A DNA stretch of 43,367 nucleotides, from positions 1 to 43,367 of the forward strand of contig JAPKBL010000032.1 in NCBI GenBank assembly GCA_028823415.1, read 5' to 3'. A model generated the notes under the pieces. That model was not told where the DNA came from. It did not search any database and saw only the letters and a list, made by a program, of their open reading frames with translations. Positions 8,876-18,089 of this stretch are shown here, piece after piece. The translations under genes and the position numbers were made by a program. Each line of letters starts with the position of its first letter. Within the stretch, counting starts at the first letter, position 1. Origin of the DNA: Mariniblastus sp. (GTDB taxonomy: Bacteria; Planctomycetota; Planctomycetia; Pirellulales; Pirellulaceae).

Positions 8876-9415
8876 ATGAATGTTTACATGCGTTTACTTG
8901 TTTTGATTCTGCTGCTTGCCAATGGGCCGCGCGGGGTTGCGATGGGGCAGGAAAAAGAGCGGGACAGAGACAAGGCAAATCGAAATTCAGCGGTTCCGCT
9001 CGGCGTTGAATCGCAAGCACTTTTGAAGGTTCTCGATGCCAACGGCGATGGAATGCTTTCCATCGAGGAAATTGCATCGTCGTCGAAATCCTTGCGGAAG
9101 CTCGATGTCAATCAGAACGGAATCTTAAGCGTTGAAGAAATACGTGGTGACCTCAGGAAAGATCCAAAATCCGTTGAGATCAACCCTGATCAATCGCGAC
9201 AGAAAGGGTCAGCACAGAGAATTGATTACATTGGTATATTCATGCGTGGCGACCAAAATAAAGACGGGAAGATTTCGCGTGAAGAAGCGCCCGAGCGACT
9301 TCGAAACGGGGTTGGTTTTAATCTAATCGACACCGACAAGGACGGCTTGATCGATACGAAGGAACTCAAAGCGCTCAATAAGAAAATTCTGCAACAGTCG
9401 TCTAAAAAAAAGTGA
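8876..9415 (+). CDS. secreted EF-hand calcium-binding protein
   Basis: A 179-residue protein with a strong ribosome site (GGGGAAGAG) directly before ATG 8876 and a signal peptide (MRLLVLILLLANG). It contains four EF-hand loops: DANGDGMLSIEE, DVNQNGILSVEE, DQNKDGKISREE and DTDKDGLIDTKE. Each has Asp at position 1 and Glu at position 12 of the loop, so Ca2+ binding is likely in all four. Proteins of this kind are common in planctomycete secretomes and their function is mostly unknown. An alpha/beta hydrolase gene follows in the same direction after 86 bp, so co-transcription is possible. Confidence 0.9.
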   Translation: MNVYMRLLVLILLLANGPRGVAMGQEKERDRDKANRNSAVPLGVESQALLKVLDANGDGMLSIEEIASSSKSLRKLDVNQNGILSVEEIRGDLRKDPKSVEINPDQSRQKGSAQRIDYIGIFMRGDQNKDGKISREEAPERLRNGVGFNLIDTDKDGLIDTKELKALNKKILQQSSKKK

Positions 9416-9501
9416 TGTCAAATCAAGTCAGTTTGTGATTGCTCTAAGATCACGCCGTTCCTTTGCAAATTTATCCTGAAACCTCGATTCGAGATTATCT
9501 T

Positions 9502-10404
9502 ATGAGACGTATTTTTTTCCTGTTGTTTCTTTTCTCTGCTTTCAACACAGTTGCTGTTTTTGCCGACACAGAGCAGCATGACTTCGATGGAGCTGCAGTT
9601 GCAGAGGTCTACAAAGAAGCATCCGGAGATAAATTGTGGATTTATCGGTTCGACCCTTCTGAGTACAAGCCGGAGAGTGATTCCCGACCCGCGGTTGTAT
9701 TTTTCTTTGGCGGCGGTTGGAATGGCGGAACGGTAGCGCAGTTTGAACAGCACGCAAAGTACCTGGCGGCACGAGGTATGGTAGCGTTTGTCGCGGATTA
9801 TCGGGTGAAGCAACGGCAAAAAACGAATCCGGATGCCTGTGTTGCCGATGGTAAATCAGCAATCCGCTGGGTTCGCAAGAACGCCAAGCGACTTGGGATC
9901 GATCCAAATCGGATCGCAGCAGGTGGAGGTTCCGCAGGTGGCCACGTCGCTGCCACTACCGGAATTTGTGACGGTCTCGATGATCCTGACGAAAAGGACT
10001 CCGAGGTTAGTTCAAAATCGAACGCGCTGTTATTATTTAACCCCGTTTACGATAACGGACCACAGGGGTACGGCCATAATCGCGTCAAGCAGTGGTTCCC
10101 GGCTATTTCACCGGCGCACAATATCAGTAAAGACGACCCGCCTACGATTGTTTTTCTGGGCTCCAAAGACAGCTTGATTCCGGTCGAGACTGCGAAGAAA
10201 TTCGATGCGGACCTGCAAGCCGTCGGGGTTCCCTCCGAAGTCTGGATTTATGAAGGACAGCCTCATGGATTTTTCAATGAGGGAAAAAGCAAGGAATCAT
10301 TTCTCGATACCGTTTTAAAAATGGATGCTTTTTTGGTAGCGAACGACTGGCTCGATGGAACCCCCGATCGCGAGAAATTGAATTCGCTTTTAAAAACGAA
10401 ATAG
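9502..10404 (+). CDS. secreted alpha/beta hydrolase (esterase/lipase, BD-FAE-like)
   Basis: A 300-residue exported hydrolase with signal peptide MRRIFFLLFLFSAFNTVAVFA; this start fits better than the in-frame one at 9463. The oxyanion-hole motif FFGGGW is at 68-73, the nucleophile elbow GGGSAGG at 141-147 with Ser144, the acid in LGSKDSLIP and the His in EGQPHGFF. This pattern matches the esterase/BD-FAE group that removes acyl or feruloyl groups from glycans. It follows the EF-hand gene closely. The fold and catalytic triad are clear; substrate is not. Confidence 0.9.
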   Translation: MRRIFFLLFLFSAFNTVAVFADTEQHDFDGAAVAEVYKEASGDKLWIYRFDPSEYKPESDSRPAVVFFFGGGWNGGTVAQFEQHAKYLAARGMVAFVADYRVKQRQKTNPDACVADGKSAIRWVRKNAKRLGIDPNRIAAGGGSAGGHVAATTGICDGLDDPDEKDSEVSSKSNALLLFNPVYDNGPQGYGHNRVKQWFPAISPAHNISKDDPPTIVFLGSKDSLIPVETAKKFDADLQAVGVPSEVWIYEGQPHGFFNEGKSKESFLDTVLKMDAFLVANDWLDGTPDREKLNSLLKTK

Positions 10405-10556
10405 ACCGATTGAGGACTCCCCGTATCGTTTTTCAAAGGGAATCATTCGTTTTTTCTAAAATGGTCTTTAAGGCTCGTTTTTTTCTAAGATTGCTGTCGC
10501 TGGCTCGTTAAGCCTCTATCTAGACAGTCGATTCATTGAAATTACGGGAGTCTTAA

Positions 10557-11051
10557 ATGTCGGGAATACTTGAACAGATTGAAATTCGAACTCCCTGTCC
10601 AATGGATTGGGATTTAATGGACGGTAATGACCGGGTTCGCTTCTGTGATCGCTGCAAAAAAAATGTTTATAACATTGCGGCAATGACCAAGACGGAGGCA
10701 GTCTTACTGATCGACGGAGCTGGTGAAAAAATTTGCGGTCGGATATTCCGCCGTGAAGATGGGACGGTGGTTACCGCGGACTGTCCACCTCGCCAGAATT
10801 CACAAATCACCGCAAGAAAAAATCCGATTCAGTTTTCCATGGCTGCATTAATGATGTTGGTCACATTCAGTGCTGGACTGGCGGCGAGTGCCCCATGGAT
10901 CGGAGCCAAAATCCAGCCCTTGATCGAGCAGATTTTTCCGCCAGACAATGGAATGATGGTCATGGGGGATATGGTGGCACCCATGGCGGCGCCCCAAAAC
11001 ATTCCAGCGGTTATTCAAGGCGAGTTGTCGGCGCCCGATGATCCCTTTTAA
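10557..11051 (+). CDS. conserved cysteine-motif protein with one membrane segment, function unknown
   Basis: A 164-residue protein starting at ATG 10557, seven bases after a gggag ribosome site. The N-terminal 80 residues contain Cys14 (TPCPMDW), the pair Cys30/Cys33 (RFCDRCKKNVYN), Cys60 (ICGR) and Cys76 (ADCP). This spacing suggests a zinc-ribbon-like or other metal-binding module, and similar C-P-x-x-W...FCxxC...VYN segments recur in bacteria without a known role. A hydrophobic segment at about 92-113 is a likely membrane anchor. The remaining 50 residues are rich in Met, Pro and Ala. There is no signal peptide, so the cysteine module is probably cytoplasmic. I cannot assign a function. 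Confidence 0.8.
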   Translation: MSGILEQIEIRTPCPMDWDLMDGNDRVRFCDRCKKNVYNIAAMTKTEAVLLIDGAGEKICGRIFRREDGTVVTADCPPRQNSQITARKNPIQFSMAALMMLVTFSAGLAASAPWIGAKIQPLIEQIFPPDNGMMVMGDMVAPMAAPQNIPAVIQGELSAPDDPF

Positions 11052-11263
11052 TAAATATTCCAGGCAAGACTTATACTAGTTTAGGCAGTGAGCTACACGG
11101 CCTGATCGTGGCCAAGTCAGTGTGACAAGGTTTGGGATTATTATTCTAAAACGCTGTAATCTCCTCTTTCGGTATCATAGAATTCTTGTGGTTCAATTGA
11201 TTGTGTTTTGTATTGAACTGCCGGTTTCTAGATCATGTGTCGAATACAGTGGGAGTGCCCGTC

Positions 11264-12142
11264 ATGGCGAATTCAATTTCACGAAGGCAATTTGGAGTCG
11301 CAACTTGCGCGGCCGCGGCGCCAATCCTCAGTGCGAAGTTTTCTTTTCCGCAGGAACAGAAATTAAGTAAAGCTCTGCGCGTGATCGCGTACAACATTTA
11401 TGGTGGCAAGGGTTGGCCTCAAGAGCGGCCCTTGGCCAGGCAGGCCGTTGCCAAAAAACAAATGGCAAAGCGACTGGCACTGGAATTGGAATTGTATGCT
11501 CCTGACATTATCTGTTTTTCCGAGTCACCGTCGGAAGCGATCACGCGCGAGATTGCTCAATTACTTGGTTTCAATCACGTTCGCTTTCCCAGCGGAGGAA
11601 GTTGGCCAGGGACTTTGTTGAGTCGGTTTGAGATTACTCAATCTCAGAATGCACCCTTGGGTTTTCAACGCCCGCCTAAATTATTCACACGTCATTGGGG
11701 TCGAGCGGAATTGTTGATGCCCGACCAAGAGACATTGATTGTTCATTCTGCCCATCTTTTTCCGACCGCAGATCCTGTAAATCGTCTGGCTGAAATCCGC
11801 GAGATGGTGAAATCCATGCAAGCCGATTTGCAAAGTGGAAAATCGATGTTGTTAATCGGGGATTTAAATCACGAACCAGACACCGCTGAATATAAGCTTT
11901 GGATGGAGGCTGGGTGGATTGATACGTTTGCAAAAATAGGTGTTGGTGAGGGGCCGACCATAAAAGCCGACGTTCCTGAAAGACGGATCGATTACGTTAT
12001 GGCTGCCGGGAAAATTGCCAATCAAATTGTCGAGTCGAGGCCCCTGTTTGAAGGTGGGTTTCGTTTGAACCTCGAAGATCCTCAATCATTCGCACTGAGC
12101 GACCATCTTCCCCAATTGGCGGTTTTTGACCTTTCGAAATAA
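11264..12142 (+). CDS. Tat-exported endonuclease/exonuclease/phosphatase-fold protein
   Basis: ATG 11264 is selected because a GGGAG ribosome site precedes it and a Tat signal (SISRRQFGVATC) starts there; the in-frame ATG at 11201 has neither. The 292-residue product shows the EEP-fold landmarks: LRVIAYNIYGG with the first metal-binding Asn, DIICFSES, LLIGDLNHEPDT, RRIDYVMA and the terminal LSDHLPQ with catalytic Asp-His. Exported members of this family are phosphodiesterases or phosphatases acting on nucleic acids, phospholipids or phosphosugars. Which of these applies is open. A SASA-type esterase gene follows after 109 bp on the same strand. Confidence 0.88.
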   Translation: MANSISRRQFGVATCAAAAPILSAKFSFPQEQKLSKALRVIAYNIYGGKGWPQERPLARQAVAKKQMAKRLALELELYAPDIICFSESPSEAITREIAQLLGFNHVRFPSGGSWPGTLLSRFEITQSQNAPLGFQRPPKLFTRHWGRAELLMPDQETLIVHSAHLFPTADPVNRLAEIREMVKSMQADLQSGKSMLLIGDLNHEPDTAEYKLWMEAGWIDTFAKIGVGEGPTIKADVPERRIDYVMAAGKIANQIVESRPLFEGGFRLNLEDPQSFALSDHLPQLAVFDLSK

Positions 12143-12251
12143 ATGGCGATCCGCCGAAGGCACACCTTTACGTCGACTGAAAAAGTCAAAGAATAGATGT
12201 GCCTAGTTGGACATGTTAATTGGCCATGTTAAATTTTCCAAGTGAGAATGA

Positions 12252-13163
12252 ATGATGAAAAAGTTGCAAATGTTGATGGTGATGTTGTTAGTGGCGGGCA
12301 CGCACAATGCGGCGGTGGCGACTGATTTTTATGTTTATTATCTTGGCGGCCAGTCGAATATGGATGGGTACGGGTATGTCAATCAATTGCCTGCTGCTCA
12401 AGCCGAATCTCAAAACGAAGTTATGATTTTTCATGGTAATACTTCACCCGACCGGGCCTCTGTTGACGGGAAAGGTATCTGGGCTCAATTGCAGCCGGGC
12501 CATGGTGTCGGATTTAAATCAGATGGCAAAACCAACGAGTATTCGAAACGATTTGGCGTTGAGTTGACATTTGCCCAGACGATGCAAGAGCGTTTCCCCG
12601 ATCGGCGTATCGCAATCATTAAGTATTCGCGAGGTGGAACCTCGATCGATGCTGAGGCCGCCGGAGGATTTGGTTGCTGGGAGCCGGACTTTGAGGGTGC
12701 CTCGGGGATTAACCAATACGATCACTTTCTGGCGACGGTTGGTCATGCCTATGCGGATGCCGACATTGACGATGATGGCCAACCAGACCGTTTGATCCCC
12801 GCGGGGATTGTCTGGATGCAAGGTGAAAGTGATGCACATCATACACCCCAGATTGCAAATCGTTATCAGGCGAATCTGAAGCGATTGATGGATTTAATTC
12901 GAGCCGCGTTTCGAGTGGATGACATTCCCGTCGTGATTGGTCAAATCTCTTACTCCAAAAAAGAGCCGCCAAGCTGGAAGCATGGCGAGATCGTCCGAGC
13001 GGCTCAAGCCGAATACGCGAAGGATGATGCATCCGCCGCCCTCGTGACTACGACCGATCAGTATGGATACTCCGATCCCTGGCACTACGACTCACCTGGC
13101 TATATCGATTTGGGACGTGAGTTTGCGAGCGCCGTCGCAGACCTCGAACAAGTCAAAAATTAA
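12252..13163 (+). CDS. carbohydrate acetylesterase, SASA/CE6-like
   Basis: A 303-residue exported protein with a signal peptide of about 24 residues (MMKKLQMLMVMLLVAGTHNAAVA). The SGNH-type nucleophile is Ser35 in LGGQSNMDG, followed by KYSRGGTS, VWMQGESDAHH and DPWHYDSPGY near the C-terminus, which supplies the Asp/His pair. This matches the DUF303/SASA domain and resembles carbohydrate esterase family 6 (acetyl xylan esterase-like). A DIDDDGQPDRL stretch could bind Ca2+. It is shorter than the esterase at 4925 and has no N-terminal sandwich, so the two are not recent duplicates. The ribosome site is weak. Confidence 0.88.
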   Translation: MMKKLQMLMVMLLVAGTHNAAVATDFYVYYLGGQSNMDGYGYVNQLPAAQAESQNEVMIFHGNTSPDRASVDGKGIWAQLQPGHGVGFKSDGKTNEYSKRFGVELTFAQTMQERFPDRRIAIIKYSRGGTSIDAEAAGGFGCWEPDFEGASGINQYDHFLATVGHAYADADIDDDGQPDRLIPAGIVWMQGESDAHHTPQIANRYQANLKRLMDLIRAAFRVDDIPVVIGQISYSKKEPPSWKHGEIVRAAQAEYAKDDASAALVTTTDQYGYSDPWHYDSPGYIDLGREFASAVADLEQVKN

Positions 13164-13359
13164 TTCGTTTGAGCTTCTCAGACATCTACTGGGACCTAGG
13201 CCAGATGGCAATTCGTGATTTTGAGAAAAGGTGCGCTTCGATTTGCTTGATTTTGTGGCTGAAAAAGATGAACTCGATTGGCACATCGGATAGAATTGAA
13301 TGGAGTACGTGAGCGTCGCGTTTTGATTTTTTGTGTTTTTCGAGTTGGAGTTATCTTTC

Positions 13360-14724
13360 ATGAATCCGATTAATAAAAACGGTGGTGATGCCAGTCGGCG
13401 ACATTTTATTAAAGGTTGTGCGATTGCCGGTGCAGCGGCATTGGGGCCCGTCCATCTTCTCGGAGCTCAAAATGATCCGACGCAGGACAAGCTGAACATC
13501 GCAGTCGTTGGTGTCGGAGGACGGGGCGGTTCGAATCTCAATGGGTGTTCGGGCGAAAATATTTATGCACTTTGTGACATTAATAAATCAACAACGGCCA
13601 AAGCCAAGCAACGATTTAAAGATGCTATCGTGACCACGGATTGGCGTACCTTGATTGACGATCCAAAAATTGACGCGTTCGTTGTGTCCACAGCGGATCA
13701 CCATCACGCGCTGGTGTCCATTGCAGCGATGCGGGCCGGGAAGCATGTTTACTGTGAGAAACCGTTAGCGCATACGGTGTGCGAAGCCCGATGGATGCAG
13801 GATGAATATAAAAAACGCAAGGGTGAGATCGCTACCCAGATGGGAACGCAGATCCACGCGACAGGAAATTATCGACGAGCCGTCGAGATAGTGCAAAGTG
13901 GAATGCTTGGCGCGGTAACCGAGGCGCACGTGTGGTGCAGTCGTGGAATTTCGCCCGTCGGCCAGTCCGTGTTGCCTCAACAGCCTGTCCCTGAAACATT
14001 CGATTGGGACGTTTGGCTAGGCCCCGCGGCGGATCGGGCGTACAACAAAAGTTACTGGTCAGGAGGCAATCTGAACTGGAATCGGCGGTGGGAGTTTGGC
14101 AACGGAGTGCTGGGAGATATGGGGAGCCACTTGATCGATCTGCCGTATTGGGCACTCGAGCTTAGGCGCCCGACATCCGTCGTTTCTGAAGGGCCGGAAC
14201 CTGATCCAGTCGGTTGTCCGCCCTGGCAGCAGGTTACCTGGGAGCATCCGGCGCGCGACGGTGACGGGCCACACCACGCGGCGTGTAAGGTGGTTTGGTA
14301 TCACGGGAGTGAGGGAATGAAGCGGCGCGCGGCATACCTCCAGCCGAAAATTGGCAAAGATACTGATCTTGGCAAATGGGGGATTGGTGTCGCGTTTATT
14401 GGAGACCGGGGCGTCTTGGTTACCGATTACGGAAAAATGGTTCTCAGCCCATCTGTTGATTTTGCCGATGTTCCCCGCCCTGAAGTGTCGATTGAACCTT
14501 CGCTTGGGCATTACAAGGAGTGGATTCAGGCTGCCAAAACGGGTGGTGAATCGCTGTGCAATTTTGATTACTCAGGCGCTCTTATCGAACACAACTTGCT
14601 AGGAAATGTTGCCCATCGAGCTGGGAAAAAACTGCAATGGGATGCGGACTCTTTAAAGTTTACCAACGACGCGGCAGCCAATTCACTATTAACGAAATCG
14701 TATCGAGACGGCTGGAGCGTTTAA
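13360..14724 (+). CDS. Tat-exported Gfo/Idh/MocA oxidoreductase
   Basis: A 454-residue protein from ATG 13360, which follows a GGAG site; a GTG at 13333 is also in frame but lacks one. The Tat signal is DASRRHFIKGCAIAG. The Rossmann fold begins KLNIAVVGVGGRGGSN (GVGGRGG at 51-57), with CEKPLAHTV (EKP at 133-135) marking the conserved Lys of the Gfo/Idh/MocA family. Exported members carry tightly bound NAD(P) through Tat and oxidise sugars, often at C3. This pairs with the DUF1080 protein at 114-860, which is in a family that cleaves 3-keto glycosides. That link is inference. Length is normal. Confidence 0.93.
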   Translation: MNPINKNGGDASRRHFIKGCAIAGAAALGPVHLLGAQNDPTQDKLNIAVVGVGGRGGSNLNGCSGENIYALCDINKSTTAKAKQRFKDAIVTTDWRTLIDDPKIDAFVVSTADHHHALVSIAAMRAGKHVYCEKPLAHTVCEARWMQDEYKKRKGEIATQMGTQIHATGNYRRAVEIVQSGMLGAVTEAHVWCSRGISPVGQSVLPQQPVPETFDWDVWLGPAADRAYNKSYWSGGNLNWNRRWEFGNGVLGDMGSHLIDLPYWALELRRPTSVVSEGPEPDPVGCPPWQQVTWEHPARDGDGPHHAACKVVWYHGSEGMKRRAAYLQPKIGKDTDLGKWGIGVAFIGDRGVLVTDYGKMVLSPSVDFADVPRPEVSIEPSLGHYKEWIQAAKTGGESLCNFDYSGALIEHNLLGNVAHRAGKKLQWDADSLKFTNDAAANSLLTKSYRDGWSV

Positions 14725-14840
14725 AGCGTCGGTTTAAGTATTGTCAATTTTCGTGGTCGCGATGTTTTTGCTGTTTGCAATGGGCGGTCAGATCTTGGGC
14801 TTTTGAGGGCAGCACGATACTCAAATCTTGGAACTGCAGA

Positions 14841-15731
14841 TCAATTTAGCTTTCTACTTTTTTGGTTTTGAAAACCAGTCAACTGGACGGTTCCGTGCTG
14901 GTCGATATTAAGCGTGGAAAAGCCATTGTTCTTCTGGCCCGACCCTTCGACCATCGCGACGAGGGTGCAGTAGTGAACTCCGCCGATAGTGTTTAGATCG
15001 TTTTGGTGACTATGCCCTTGAAAAACGGCAATCACGCGACCGGAAGATTCCAGTAGGTTTCGAACCTCCGCGTTATTCTTCACCCCGTGGTTGTCGCTAA
15101 CGTCGAGCCGTTGGTGAGCGAACACAATCACAGGTTTGTCGTTGGAACTCAGGTCTTCTTTCAGCCATTTAAGTTCCGCTGGCGGAAGGTTGGCGTCTGT
15201 CCATTGGAAGTTTTTCCGTTGGTAGGCAACGCCATCGCTTCGGAAACAAGAATCAAGAACGATAAAGTGAAACCCTTGACGGTCGAAGGAGTAGTAAGAT
15301 TTTTCCTGCTCGACCCCCTCGAGAAATTCTGATTTTTTTAGTGTGTCGACGCAGTGGTTGCCAAGGACGTAGTGCCGCTCAGTGCAGATTTGCGAGAATT
15401 TCTGATTAATGGTTTTTAAATAGCTCTGTTCTGTTTTGACGGAATCGGCGGCATCGATCAGGTCACCGAGTTCGACGAGAAAAGAAATCTTGTCGTTCTG
15501 AAATTGAGCGGCTGCGGCGTCGAGTTTAGCCAGCGACTCTCGATAATGGCGGGTTCCGGCGGGTGGTTTGTCTGCGTAGTGCAAATCGGTGATCAGGCCG
15601 ATGCTCAGTTTCGGCTTGAACTCGTTGGCGAATAATGCGTGCGGACAAACGGAGGCGGCTGCGAGGGTAAGGGTGCCGTTGCGCAGGAAAGCCCTTCGCC
15701 CAAAACCGTTATTAGCATTTGATATTGGCAT
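14841..15731 (-). CDS. Tat-exported calcineurin-like metallophosphoesterase
   Basis: A 296-residue protein starting at ATG 15731 after a GAGGAG ribosome site. The Tat-like signal is GRRAFLRNGTLTLAAASV. All metallophosphoesterase motifs are present: DLH (Asp49, His51), ELGDLID (Asp90), LGNH (Asn125, His126), FAHQR (His206) and GHSH (His240, His242). The segment DLHYADKPPAGTRHYRESLAKL resembles the Mn2+-dependent ADP-ribose/CDP-alcohol diphosphatase subgroup, so a nucleotide-sugar or dinucleotide substrate is possible. An exported phosphodiesterase of another kind cannot be excluded. It is convergent with the oxidoreductase gene and lies 90 bp past the FG-GAP gene on the same strand. Confidence 0.9.
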   Translation of the reverse strand: MPISNANNGFGRRAFLRNGTLTLAAASVCPHALFANEFKPKLSIGLITDLHYADKPPAGTRHYRESLAKLDAAAAQFQNDKISFLVELGDLIDAADSVKTEQSYLKTINQKFSQICTERHYVLGNHCVDTLKKSEFLEGVEQEKSYYSFDRQGFHFIVLDSCFRSDGVAYQRKNFQWTDANLPPAELKWLKEDLSSNDKPVIVFAHQRLDVSDNHGVKNNAEVRNLLESSGRVIAVFQGHSHQNDLNTIGGVHYCTLVAMVEGSGQKNNGFSTLNIDQHGTVQLTGFQNQKSRKLN

Positions 15732-15821
15732 TTTCTCTCCTCGACGACATTGGATTTGGAAAGTCTGTGAATTCGAATTGGAAACTCAGCCCGCTACCAG
15801 TCTGCTGCCTCGTGACCCATC

Positions 15822-18089
15822 CTAATTGTTATCAGTCAATGGAGCTAATTGGATATCAGTTACCAGAAATTTATCTTCATATTTAAAGTGCGCGATCGAA
15901 TTGGGAGACCGGACGGAAGTGATTCTTCCTTGAGAGTCTCGCTGCAATTGAACAGGTACTGCACGTAACGCTCCGCCGGGCCGGAGGGTGAAAAAATCCA
16001 ACTCATTTGTGCCTTCGCTTAAATAGTCGGCGATGAGCAGGAACTGGTGGATGTTCGAGCGATGCCCGGCATCCCAGCGGGTTTTGCAAAAATCGAGCAT
16101 CAGCTGACTGTCTGCGAAATACTGGTTAGCCAACGTGGCAAATGCTTCCTGCGGAGCATCTAAAAAGAATTTCACGTTGCCGCGCGCGTAGGAACGATCA
16201 AATTGCTCTTTGTTTTTGAAGTAATTATCCCAGGTATCTTTCCAGTGATTAGGATCGCCGTCCCATTGCCCAAGTTTTTGAAAGTTCTTTTTAGTGGCCG
16301 CAAAATCAATCCCTTTTGATTTCGGCGATCGGAAAATAACGTCCGGGCCGGCAGCCTGCGATAGTCCTTCAAATTTAGCTTCGAATAATTCGGGGCGAGT
16401 TTTGCGTCCGACGGTGTCGAGCATGTTGTGTGCGAGTTCGTGGGCAAGACAGATAAGATACACGTCGGTGACGCCGGGCCTTGGTGAGTCCTGTGGGAAG
16501 CTGTCTTCGGTTCGCCCCAGTGGAAGATCAAAGATGTTGATGCCTGTGCGCGAGCGAATTTTCTGCGTCTTGATTCCCTCGCCAAGCCATCCGGCCACGG
16601 TGATCGTCTCGACATCCCACGCGTCCCTCGGCATCGCCATCATCAACTGATGCATCGCGGCTAAGTGTTCCGTGGTGGCCATGTTGTTGTCGATGAACAA
16701 GACACCTAAATCCACCAACAGCCGGCGGTACCCGCCTTGAAATCCAATCGCATCGGCGACCAATTTACGGTTGGCAATCGAATTGGGGAGGCACTCCAGA
16801 AGTACGACCCAATATTGTCCGGCTAATATTGGCAAATAAGGTGACGTCTCGACATTGACTTTTTGCCTTCCCAGCAGCTCGGGATATTGTTTTGCTAACG
16901 GGGCGAGTTCTGCAAAGAGTTTTTCAGCGGAGGCAGGAGGGATCAACCCACTGGCGAGATCCGATTGCAACGAAGCCAGCGATCCGAATATTTGTTGTCG
17001 TAATTCCGAATCCTTGCTGAGTCGGTTTCCGAGATTATTTGCGTTTTGTTTTAAGGAGTCTTTAAATAAAGCAACGCGGGTCGAAAGCCCGATGCCTCGC
17101 ATCCAAAAGACCTGCCCGTTTTTACCACCACTGATTAGATCCAAAACACCATCGCCATCGAGATCTGCCAATTCTGGCGTCGTGTCATCGCCGTTGCTCG
17201 ATCGAATATTGAGGTTGGTTCCGTCTGACCATTGGAATGATTTGTTTTTTTTGAGCGTTGGTTTTTCTGTGCCTTTGTTTAGGTACAGTGTCACCGAGCC
17301 CCAGTTTGTGCCCAGGAGCATATCGAGTCGGCCGTCCTGATTGAAATCTATAATGCGAGGGTGGGCGTTGTAGGCAAGCCGGATGTCATTAAAGGGCTGA
17401 CCATGTCCGAATTTTGGTGAGTCTACTGTTCCTGTATTGGGGTGCCACTGCAACTGGCCTCCAAACGACCCGGTGATCAAGTCTACCGTTCCGTCGCGAT
17501 CCCAATCAGCAACATCAAAACGACCCTGACAATTTTCTTGAACCTCGATGGTAACGCCTCGCTCTGAAAATTTCGGCGTCGTACTACTTCCGATATTCTG
17601 GTGAATCGTCACCTGATTCCCCGAGTGGCACACCACCAGATCGGGCAGAGGATTACCGACCAGATTGGCTAATAGAACTCCGGTGTAAGAATCTCCCCAT
17701 CGGTCGCGGTTTCCAGCAAGGATGGGTTGCTTTGATTCAAAACGGGCGAGTTGAGAGTTGCCGACATTTCGAAACAACCACAGTTTCCCATCACCGCCGC
17801 CGACCAAGAGATCGAGATCCGAATCTTGATCCCAATCAAAAAAACGAGTCGCGACATGGTCTTTCAGGTCGATTGGCGCATCGCTTGCGGTCAGTGCGAC
17901 AGGCGCTTGGTAAGAAAGTGTGGGAGTGGAGGGTGCGGAAACATCTTGTGCTGCGAGGTTGTGACTGATTGGGAATGCCAATGCCACGAGCAGTGCCATT
18001 GAGCGGTGGGTGCTGCAAATCCATTGTCGCAGTCGAATGGTTTGAGTCGGTCGCTTGGCCGTATCCGTTTGGTAATTGACTGTAGGCAT
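15822..18089 (-). CDS. secreted FG-GAP/VCBS-repeat protein with HExxH metallopeptidase-like domain
   Basis: The start is uncertain. ATG 18089 gives 755 residues and is used here; a GTG at 18128 and an ATG at 17999 are also in frame, and none has a clear ribosome site. A hydrophobic signal (MALLVALAFPISHNLAAQ) lies 30 residues in. Residues about 70-335 hold four FG-GAP-type Ca-binding repeats (DWDQDSDLDLLVGG, DWDRDGTVDLITGS, DFNQDGRLDMLLGT, DLDGDGVLDLISGG), suggesting a partial beta-propeller. The C-terminal half contains LAHELAHNML (HELAH at 550-554) and about 100 residues later DAPQEAFATLANQYF, whose Glu648 could be the third zinc ligand of a gluzincin, as in anthrax lethal factor-like domains. 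Peptidase activity is inferred. Confidence 0.78.
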   Translation of the reverse strand: MPTVNYQTDTAKRPTQTIRLRQWICSTHRSMALLVALAFPISHNLAAQDVSAPSTPTLSYQAPVALTASDAPIDLKDHVATRFFDWDQDSDLDLLVGGGDGKLWLFRNVGNSQLARFESKQPILAGNRDRWGDSYTGVLLANLVGNPLPDLVVCHSGNQVTIHQNIGSSTTPKFSERGVTIEVQENCQGRFDVADWDRDGTVDLITGSFGGQLQWHPNTGTVDSPKFGHGQPFNDIRLAYNAHPRIIDFNQDGRLDMLLGTNWGSVTLYLNKGTEKPTLKKNKSFQWSDGTNLNIRSSNGDDTTPELADLDGDGVLDLISGGKNGQVFWMRGIGLSTRVALFKDSLKQNANNLGNRLSKDSELRQQIFGSLASLQSDLASGLIPPASAEKLFAELAPLAKQYPELLGRQKVNVETSPYLPILAGQYWVVLLECLPNSIANRKLVADAIGFQGGYRRLLVDLGVLFIDNNMATTEHLAAMHQLMMAMPRDAWDVETITVAGWLGEGIKTQKIRSRTGINIFDLPLGRTEDSFPQDSPRPGVTDVYLICLAHELAHNMLDTVGRKTRPELFEAKFEGLSQAAGPDVIFRSPKSKGIDFAATKKNFQKLGQWDGDPNHWKDTWDNYFKNKEQFDRSYARGNVKFFLDAPQEAFATLANQYFADSQLMLDFCKTRWDAGHRSNIHQFLLIADYLSEGTNELDFFTLRPGGALRAVPVQLQRDSQGRITSVRSPNSIAHFKYEDKFLVTDIQLAPLTDNN

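Noticed and set aside
14802..14825. tttgag/ctcaaa dyad between the convergent oxidoreductase and phosphoesterase genes
   Set aside because: Only 6 bp with a 12-nt loop and no T-run, so it is too weak to call a terminator.
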